The notes under the pieces are model-generated. The model searched no databases. It was not told where the DNA came from and worked only from the letters and a program-made list of their open reading frames with translations. Below, piece after piece: positions 1-5,084 of a stretch of 8,561 nucleotides of DNA. Every line of letters starts with the position of its first letter. Position 1 is the stretch's first letter. A program made the translations under genes and the position numbers. Source of the DNA: Candidatus Tariuqbacter arcticus (GTDB lineage Bacteria; Electryoneota; Tariuqbacteria; Tariuqbacterales; Tariuqbacteraceae); NCBI GenBank assembly GCA_013202315.1, contig JABMRZ010000484.1, positions 1-8,561 on the forward strand, written 5' to 3'.

Positions 1-17
1 ATTGTGAGACGGTAAGA

Positions 18-92
18 ATTCACTGGAAATTATTGAAATGATGGAAATTGTAACATACTGTATATCCATAAGTTTCATTATATCCAGTGAAT
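18..92. repeat. 10-bp inverted repeat pair upstream of ligA
   Basis: ATTCACTGGA at 18-27 is the exact reverse complement of TCCAGTGAAT at 83-92, with 55 bases between the arms. The spacer is AT-rich and contains the small palindrome ATACTGTAT at 55-63. The arms could form a long hairpin or be paired binding sites for a protein. I see no gene in 1-192, and no convincing sigma-70 promoter there. The pairing is read directly from the sequence; any function is inference. Confidence 0.45.
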
Positions 93-100
93 CATTCTAA

Positions 101-124
101 CTGTCGACTGCAGAGAGTCGACAG
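101..124. promoter_or_regulatory. perfect 9-bp hairpin in the ligA leader
   Basis: CTGTCGACT (101-109) pairs perfectly with AGTCGACAG (116-124) around a 6-nt loop. It is followed at once by the inverted repeat CACAAA-T-TTTGTG at 125-137. The first stem is GC-rich enough to fold in RNA, but no clean run of T follows it, so it is a poor fit to a simple intrinsic terminator. It could still end transcription of a gene left of the window, or act as an operator or leader structure for ligA, which starts 68 bases downstream. Confidence 0.45.
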
Positions 125-192
125 CACAAATTTTGTGAGGCGATTCATATTCTCGGACAGCCTGTTTATGGTGAAGGAAATCATCATACAAA

Positions 193-2187
193 TTGAACCC
201 TCAATCCGAAATAGAACGACTGCGCCGGGAAATTGAACGGCACGACAGGCTTTATTATATTGAAGCTCAGCCGGAAATTTCCGATGCGGAATACGATGCT
301 CTTATGCGGCGGTTGATTGAGCTCGAAAAGGAATATCCAGAGCTCCTTACGGTCGATTCCCCAAGCCAGAGGGTGGGCGGAGCACCGCTGGAAGGATTCA
401 AATCGGTCGCGCACAGCCAAAGAATGCTCAGCCTCGCTAACGCCTATTCATTCGAGGAACTTGAGGATTTTGACCGTCGTGTAAGGGAGACTTTGGAAGC
501 GCCCTATGGCTATTTCTGCGAATTGAAAATCGATGGAGTAGCAATCGCCCTGCGCTACCGCAGCCGCCTGTTGGAATTGGGTATAACCCGGGGTGACGGC
601 AGTGTAGGGGATGATGTCACCACCAATCTTCGCACCATACGCGGAATACCTTTGCGGGCGCCGGAATTCGCTCCGCCGGATTTTGAAGTCCGGGGTGAAG
701 TGTATATGCAGACGGATGATTTCCTGAAAATGAACGAGGAACGGGAACTTGCCGGAGAGAATAAATTCGCCAATCCGCGCAATTCGACCGCCGGTTCTTT
801 GAAATTGCTCAACACCAAAGAAGTCACCAAGCGTCCGCTGCGGGCTTTCATTTACGATTTACGCGGGGTTGAAAATCCAACGCTGCATTCTGAATGCCTG
901 AACTTAATGGAAGAATTGGGGCTGCCGGTCAATAAGAATCGGCGATTATGCGGGGATTTGCGAGAGGTTTGGGATTTCTGTGAAGAGTGGCACGACAAGC
1001 GTCACGCGCTGCCTTATGAAATCGACGGCGTGGTGCTGAAAATCGACAGCCTTCCTCAAAGGGGAGCTCTGGGCAGCACCGCCAAGAGCCCCCGTTGGGC
1101 GATAGCCTATAAATTCCCCGCTCAGCAGGCGAAGACTCTGCTTAAGGGTATCACGCTCCAGGTGGGGCGGATGGGATATATTACCCCGGTGGCGGAATTG
1201 GAACCGGTTTATCTCGCCGGTTCGACCATCAAACGCGCCACTTTGCATAACGAAGACGAAATCGCCCGCAAGGATATCCGAGTCGGCGATACGGTCATAA
1301 TCGAAAAGGGGGGCGATGTCATCCCCAAAGTCACCAGCGTGGACTTGGGAGAGCGCCCTGAGGATTCCACCCCTTTTATTATGCCGGGAATTTGTCCGGC
1401 TTGCGGCGCGAAGTTAGTGCGTGAAGCGGATGAAGTTATGCGCCGCTGTCCCAATGTCGCCTGCCCGCCGCAGAGGCTGGGACGGATAAAGCATTTCGCT
1501 TCCCGGGGTGGAATGGATATTGAAGGGCTGGGCGAAAGCACCGTCCAGCAGCTGCTTGACAGCGGTTTAATTTCCGATTTCGGCGATTTGTATTATTTGA
1601 CTAAAGCGCAATTACTGCCCTTGGAACGGATGGCGGAAAAGAGCGCTGAAAATCTTTTACAGGGAATCGATTCCAGCAAAGACCGCACTTTGGACAGGCT
1701 GATATACGCTTTGGGAATCAAGCTGGTGGGAGCGGGTGCGGCGAGGATTTTAAATGAACGGTTCGGGAACATCGATGAACTTGCGAAAGCGGATGTGGAA
1801 AAGCTTGAAGCTATCGATGAAATAGGACCCGGCATCGCTCAATCGGTGGTCGATTTTTTCGCCAATCCTTCCAATCGGAAGGTGTTGGAAAAACTGAGAA
1901 AGGCGGGAGTGCGCTTCAGCGCTGAAAAGGGTGGGGGAGAGGTGGAAATGGTTTTCGAGGGGATGACCTTCGTTTTAACCGGCGCTTTAGAAAATTTCAC
2001 TAGGGAGGAAGCGGCGGAGTTGATTCGCGCCAGGGGCGGGAAGGTCGTTTCTTCGGTTAGTAAGAAGACATCGATGGTCTTGGTGGGTGAAAATCCGGGG
2101 TCGAAGCATCGGAAGGCGGTGGAGTTGGGGGTTAAGGTGATGGAGGAGGGGGAGTTTGTGAAGATAATTGAGGGAAGAAATGAGTAA
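193..2187 (+). CDS. ligA: NAD-dependent DNA ligase LigA
   Basis: This enzyme seals single-strand nicks in DNA during replication and repair, using NAD+ as the source of AMP. The protein of 664 residues has the full family layout. The N-terminal NAD-binding segment carries YYIEAQPEISDAEYD (21-35). The adenylation domain carries the KIDG motif with nucleophile K112. An OB fold follows, then a zinc finger C401-X2-C404-X14-C419-X4-C424, helix-hairpin-helix repeats, and a C-terminal BRCT domain from about residue 590 (FVLTGALENF and LVGENPGSKH are recognisable). The start is TTG at 193: a stop codon lies in frame at 172-174, there is no ATG or GTG between, and the protein then begins as LigA proteins normally do. 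AGGA at 175-178 is the only upstream Shine-Dalgarno candidate and is rather far (14 nt). The gene is intact; its last 8 bases overlap the next gene. Its final 75 bases are free of C on this strand. Confidence 0.97.
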   Translation: MNPQSEIERLRREIERHDRLYYIEAQPEISDAEYDALMRRLIELEKEYPELLTVDSPSQRVGGAPLEGFKSVAHSQRMLSLANAYSFEELEDFDRRVRETLEAPYGYFCELKIDGVAIALRYRSRLLELGITRGDGSVGDDVTTNLRTIRGIPLRAPEFAPPDFEVRGEVYMQTDDFLKMNEERELAGENKFANPRNSTAGSLKLLNTKEVTKRPLRAFIYDLRGVENPTLHSECLNLMEELGLPVNKNRRLCGDLREVWDFCEEWHDKRHALPYEIDGVVLKIDSLPQRGALGSTAKSPRWAIAYKFPAQQAKTLLKGITLQVGRMGYITPVAELEPVYLAGSTIKRATLHNEDEIARKDIRVGDTVIIEKGGDVIPKVTSVDLGERPEDSTPFIMPGICPACGAKLVREADEVMRRCPNVACPPQRLGRIKHFASRGGMDIEGLGESTVQQLLDSGLISDFGDLYYLTKAQLLPLERMAEKSAENLLQGIDSSKDRTLDRLIYALGIKLVGAGAARILNERFGNIDELAKADVEKLEAIDEIGPGIAQSVVDFFANPSNRKVLEKLRKAGVRFSAEKGGGEVEMVFEGMTFVLTGALENFTREEAAELIRARGGKVVSSVSKKTSMVLVGENPGSKHRKAVELGVKVMEEGEFVKIIEGRNE

Positions 2188-2956
2188 GAAATCATTAGTT
2201 ATTGAAGAATTATTTCAAATCTGTAAAAGAAAAGGAGATATGAGCTTTGATAACTCAATAGTAAAAGAGATATGTTTGAAACATAATTTTAAAAATCCCT
2301 TTGATTTAACAAAAATAGACTGTACTAAAGGATTGCCAGATATGCTAAAAGATGAGGATTATTTTATTATCCACTTAGGAGAAGGAAATCACAGATTTGT
2401 GAAAGGTATAAATATTGGATTTCATAATTTTGAAAAAATTCCTGAAAACAATATTTACGAGTGGAAATATAGAAAAAGCATTTTAAATGAATATGATACA
2501 AGTGAATCAAACATTTTAGCTGTCGTAAGCAATCAAAGAATTATTCACGATTACTTATATGAAGATATAGTAGCAAGTCCAAAGGTATATTTTCCACATA
2601 GAACTAAAACCAATATGGATTATTATATTGGAAGCATAAGGATTAACGCTGAGAAAGTCCAAATGGAGATAGATTTGACGATGGAGTATTTTAGCAATGT
2701 TACAATATTCGAAGCAAAGAATGGTATTCCACTTGATTTTGCAGTGTATCAATTGTTTAATCCAAATTACTATTATAACAGAATAAAAAGAAAAGGCGAA
2801 CTAAATATTAGAGAAATATCATGTTGCTATATATTGCGTGAGAAGAGAAATAACATTTCAATGATTCGTATATATCTTTACAAATTCGAAGATCCAAACC
2901 AGATGAAGTCGATAAAGTTAATCAATTGTGCCCAATATAATCTTAAACAGAGGTAA
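2180..2956 (+). CDS. putative type II restriction endonuclease (PD-(D/E)xK fold)
   Basis: This gene probably encodes the DNA-cleaving half of a restriction-modification system. The protein has 258 residues from ATG 2180, which is preceded by AGGGA at 2171-2175; a TTG at 2168 in the same frame is a weaker start. The nuclease signature is D165-X12-E178-A-K180 in MEIDLTMEY...IFEAKNG, followed by PLDFAVYQLFNPNYYY (183-198), a Q-L-x-x-P-x-x-Y pattern I associate with type II endonucleases. No signal peptide or membrane segment is seen. It overlaps the end of ligA by 8 bp and is followed after 2 bp by the methyltransferase, so the two are surely co-transcribed. Base composition is strongly AT-rich, with AAA/AAT/ATA codons favoured, unlike ligA and efp, which indicates horizontal origin. 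There is no controller (C) protein gene nearby. The recognition site cannot be read from the sequence. Assignment rests on the motif plus the neighbouring methyltransferase. Confidence 0.82.
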   Translation: MSKKSLVIEELFQICKRKGDMSFDNSIVKEICLKHNFKNPFDLTKIDCTKGLPDMLKDEDYFIIHLGEGNHRFVKGINIGFHNFEKIPENNIYEWKYRKSILNEYDTSESNILAVVSNQRIIHDYLYEDIVASPKVYFPHRTKTNMDYYIGSIRINAEKVQMEIDLTMEYFSNVTIFEAKNGIPLDFAVYQLFNPNYYYNRIKRKGELNIREISCCYILREKRNNISMIRIYLYKFEDPNQMKSIKLINCAQYNLKQR

Positions 2957-2958
2957 TT

Positions 2959-3837
2959 ATGAATTCTATTAGTAATTACACAAACAGAGTCTTTAATACA
3001 GATATAATGGTTTTGCTCGATGAAATTCCTAAAAATAGTATAGACTGTGTTTTCAGTGACCCAGATTACAATGTTGGAATAAAATATAATGAAAATGTGT
3101 ATACTAAAAATTTTAATGAATATATTAAGTGGTATATCGAGCTGGCAAAGAAATGTCTTTATGTATTAAAAGACGATGGTAATATGTTCTTAATTAACTA
3201 TCCAAAGCAGAACTCATACTTATGGGTTAAATTCCTTGATATGGCGTGCTATGATGTTCAAGAATATGTTTGGATTTATAACACTAACATTGGGCACTCT
3301 AAATATAGATTTACAACTGCACATAGAACTATTTTACATTGTAGAAAAAGCTCTAAAAATAAATTCTATAAAGAAAATGTTGCTGTTCCTTATCAGAATC
3401 CTACTGACAGAAGGATATTGAAAAATATTGCTAATGGTTCTAAAGGTAGAATGCCATATAGTTGGTTTTATTATGACTTAGTTAAAAATGTATCTCATGA
3501 AAAAACTTACCATTCTTGTCAAATACCTCAAAAATTATCTGAAATGTTGATAAAGTCATGCACACTTGAAGGTGATATCGTTCTAATTCCATTCGGAGGA
3601 AGCGGAGCAGAAATTGAAGTATGTAAAAATTTAAAAAGAAAATTCATTTCTGCTGAAATTGATGAAAATTATTATAAGATGATATTAGAGCGATTGGAAA
3701 AAGGTAAAATTGATGATAAATATAAACTTAAAATAGCTCAAACAAAGAGGTTAAAAGAAAGGACTATGGATTTACCTTTCGATAAATCTAAACAGGAGCC
3801 CCTATGGCGACAACCGCCGACTTCCGAAACGGACTGA
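2959..3837 (+). CDS. beta-class site-specific DNA methyltransferase (N6-adenine or N4-cytosine)
   Basis: This enzyme probably transfers methyl from AdoMet to an exocyclic amino group, protecting the host from the neighbouring endonuclease. In the 292-residue protein, catalytic motif IV comes first, as SDPDYNVGI with D34-P35-D36-Y37. A variable target-recognition region follows, then HSCQIPQKLSEMLIKSC (185-201), corresponding to the usual HPTQKP block, and the AdoMet-binding motif I, FGGSGAEIE (212-220), followed by FISAEIDENYY. Motif IV before motif I is the beta order. Most relatives read DPPY, so D36 is unusual. The start ATG at 2959 has AGAGGT at 2949-2954, overlapping the endonuclease stop. 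The 3' end runs 34 bp into efp in a different frame: residues 282-292 are encoded by efp DNA, so the original stop was probably lost on integration. Composition is as AT-rich as the endonuclease gene (19 of 60 bases G or C in 3001-3060). Confidence 0.9.
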   Translation: MNSISNYTNRVFNTDIMVLLDEIPKNSIDCVFSDPDYNVGIKYNENVYTKNFNEYIKWYIELAKKCLYVLKDDGNMFLINYPKQNSYLWVKFLDMACYDVQEYVWIYNTNIGHSKYRFTTAHRTILHCRKSSKNKFYKENVAVPYQNPTDRRILKNIANGSKGRMPYSWFYYDLVKNVSHEKTYHSCQIPQKLSEMLIKSCTLEGDIVLIPFGGSGAEIEVCKNLKRKFISAEIDENYYKMILERLEKGKIDDKYKLKIAQTKRLKERTMDLPFDKSKQEPLWRQPPTSETD

Positions 3838-4373
3838 CCATACAATTCAGCGGCGATATATATCAAATAGTCGAATTCCAGCATGTCAAGCCCGGCAAGG
3901 GCGGCGCTTTCGTCCGCACAAAATTGAAATCGCTCACCAAAGGCAAAGTTATCGACAACACTTTCCGCGCCGGTGAAAAAGTAGATGTCGTCCGGGTGGA
4001 AGCGCGAAAGATGCAGTACCTCTACCGCGAAGCCAATTCCCTCATCTTTATGGATCAGGAAACCTATGAGCAAATACTATTAGAAGCTTCGCTAGCAGGA
4101 GATATGATTAAATTCCTGAAAGAAGGGGAAGAGGTCAAAATCCTCTTCCATGGCTCGACCGCGCTGGGCTTGGAACTTCCGTTCTTCATCGAATATGAAA
4201 TCGAATCGACCGAACCCGGGGTCAAAGGGGACACCGTTTCCGGTTCCGGCAAACCGGCGACTATCGAAACAGGCGCAGTGGTTCAGGTGCCCTTCTTCAT
4301 CGAAGTCGGAGACACCATCAGGGTGGATACCCGCACCGGCGAATATATGGAAAGGGTTAAGGCGAAGGAATAG
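3804..4373 (+). CDS. efp: translation elongation factor P
   Basis: EF-P binds the ribosome beside the P site and rescues stalling at runs of proline. The 189-residue protein has the normal length and three beta-barrel domains: an N-terminal KOW-like domain (about 1-65), a central OB domain (about 66-130) and a C-terminal OB domain (about 131-186) with the diagnostic KPATIETGAVVQVPFFIE (153-170). The modification loop is KPGKGGAF (29-36) with a lysine, K32, at the tip, so lysine-type modification is possible; arginine rhamnosylation is excluded. No modification gene (epmA, epmB) is in the window. The start ATG has AGGAG at 3794-3798, 5 nt upstream. GC content jumps back to the ligA level at about 3790. 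The first 34 bases also encode the tail of the methyltransferase, so efp transcription may now pass through the restriction-modification genes. Confidence 0.97.
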   Translation: MATTADFRNGLTIQFSGDIYQIVEFQHVKPGKGGAFVRTKLKSLTKGKVIDNTFRAGEKVDVVRVEARKMQYLYREANSLIFMDQETYEQILLEASLAGDMIKFLKEGEEVKILFHGSTALGLELPFFIEYEIESTEPGVKGDTVSGSGKPATIETGAVVQVPFFIEVGDTIRVDTRTGEYMERVKAKE

Positions 4374-4408
4374 AAAATAGGCTGTGGGCTGTAGGCTGTA
4401 GGCTATAG
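4374..4408 (+). repeat. heptamer tandem repeat array (GCTGTAG family), left of accB
   Basis: Directly after the efp stop codon come AAAATAG (4374-4380), then GCTGTGG, GCTGTAG, GCTGTAG and GCTATAG (4381-4408), a strict 7-bp period with one or two changes per unit. It is followed by GGTAATATG (4408-4416). The same family lies in opposite orientation after hypF (5042-5069), also next to GGTAATATG (5073-5081). The role is unknown. The 7-bp period recalls the short tandem heptamer (STRR) repeats described in cyanobacteria, but the sequence differs. Confidence 0.85.
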
Positions 4409-4473
4409 GTAATATGAAATGCTCCATTCATTATACCCCATTCTCATACCTGATATTGTTAGGCAACGGTATG

Positions 4474-4478
4474 AAGGA
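4474..4478 (+). promoter_or_regulatory. ribosome binding site that decides the accB start
   Basis: AAGGA at 4474-4478 stands 6 nt before ATG 4485. The longer reading frame from ATG 4419 has no such site in front of it and would add 22 residues unlike any carrier protein, so 4485 is the preferred start. Confidence 0.75.
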
Positions 4479-4484
4479 TTCATT

Positions 4485-4976
4485 ATGAAAGGAAATACTG
4501 TGACAAAAATGCAATTCAGGGAAATCAAGAAATTCGTCCTGCTGGTCGAGCAATCTGAAATCAGCGAATTGGAAATTGTGCAGGATGGGGTTACACTTCG
4601 CATCAAGAAAGAATTGTCAGGCGCGCCGGTGGTTAGTACTTCTAATCCACAGGCATTTATTGCTCCTCCTCCGCCGATTCAATCAGCGGCGTCTCCCCCG
4701 CAATCGTTGCAGCCGCCATTTGAAGAAAAAAGCGCTCTCGTCGAAGTGAAGTCTCCGATTGTGGGCACCTTTTACCGCGCTTCTTCTCCCGAAGCGGAAG
4801 CTTATGTCCAGGTTGGCGATGTGGTCAGACCCGGTCAGGTGCTTTGCATCATTGAAGCTATGAAGTTGATGAATGAGATTGAATCCGACACTGGTGGGAA
4901 GATTGCCGAAATCTGCAGTGAAAGCGGCAAGCCGGTGGAATTCGGGCAGGTTTTATTCAAGCTCGAACCGGTATGA
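4485..4976 (+). CDS. accB: biotin carboxyl carrier protein of acetyl-CoA carboxylase
   Basis: This protein carries the biotin that shuttles CO2 from biotin carboxylase (AccC) to carboxyltransferase (AccA/AccD) in the first step of fatty acid synthesis. From ATG 4485 it has 163 residues, close to the usual 150-165. The N-terminal part (9-42) has the AccB pattern FREIKKFVLLVEQSEISELEI. It is followed by a flexible linker rich in Pro, Ala and Ser (about 47-78), then the biotinyl domain (85-163) with the thumb SPIVGTFYRASSPEAEAYV and the biotin site EAMKLMNE with K127, 37 residues from the C-terminus. It lies 111 bp after efp, in the efp-accB order common in bacteria, but the usual partner accC does not follow: the next gene, hypF, is convergent. 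Opposed heptamer arrays lie on both sides of accB. Confidence 0.96.
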   Translation: MKGNTVTKMQFREIKKFVLLVEQSEISELEIVQDGVTLRIKKELSGAPVVSTSNPQAFIAPPPPIQSAASPPQSLQPPFEEKSALVEVKSPIVGTFYRASSPEAEAYVQVGDVVRPGQVLCIIEAMKLMNEIESDTGGKIAEICSESGKPVEFGQVLFKLEPV

Positions 4977-4983
4977 TTCACAG

Positions 4984-5004
4984 TTGCGAGATGCGAGTTG
5001 CGAG
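4984..5004 (+). repeat. heptamer tandem repeat (TTGCGAG family) after accB
   Basis: Three consecutive 7-bp units, TTGCGAG, ATGCGAG and TTGCGAG, begin 7 bases after the accB stop. The block is bracketed by a 6-bp direct repeat ATTCAC at 4976-4981 and 5007-5012. The unit differs from the array after efp but shares its length and its place just behind a stop codon. Confidence 0.75.
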
Positions 5005-5041
5005 TTATTCACCTTAAAAGCGCAATCACAATAACCAAAGC

Positions 5042-5069
5042 CTATAGCCCACAGCCTATAGCCTATTTT
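5042..5069 (-). repeat. heptamer tandem repeat array after hypF, inverted copy of the efp-side array
   Basis: Read on the - strand, that is in the direction of hypF, this is AAAATAG, GCTATAG, GCTGTGG, GCTATAG. It begins 15 bases after the hypF stop codon (TAA, 5087-5085). The leading AAAATAG and the heptamer units match the array at 4374-4408, giving an inverted pair around accB about 630 bp apart. The gap 4977-5084 holds this array and the TTGCGAG block; I find no classical hairpin-plus-T-tract terminator for either convergent gene. Confidence 0.82.
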
Positions 5070-5084
5070 CAGGGTAATATGGTG

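Noticed and set aside
55..65. TACTGTATAT-like half of an E. coli LexA box
   Set aside because: Only one half matches, the organism is clearly not an enterobacterium, and ligA is not a typical SOS gene.
101..124. SalI and PstI sites close together (GTCGAC, CTGCAG) suggesting cloning vector sequence
   Set aside because: The sites arise from a perfect natural-looking hairpin; the flanks do not look like polylinker and continue into ligA normally.
168..236. Short reading frame of 22 codons starting at ATG 168, overlapping ligA
   Set aside because: It has no ribosome binding site of note, no recognisable sequence, and overlaps the well-supported ligA start in another frame.
3660..3800. A separate efp promoter inside the methyltransferase 3' end
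   Set aside because: Only partial hexamers (for example TTGGAA at 3694 without a good -10 at 17 bp) are present, and such matches are uninformative in DNA this AT-rich.
4419..4484. Longer accB reading frame starting at ATG 4419
   Set aside because: The extra 22 residues do not resemble AccB and have no ribosome binding site, whereas ATG 4485 is preceded by AAGGA at good spacing and gives the usual length.
4374..5069. Heptamer arrays as a CRISPR array or insertion sequence ends
   Set aside because: There are no spacers between units, units are only 7 bp, and there is no transposase or cas gene nearby.
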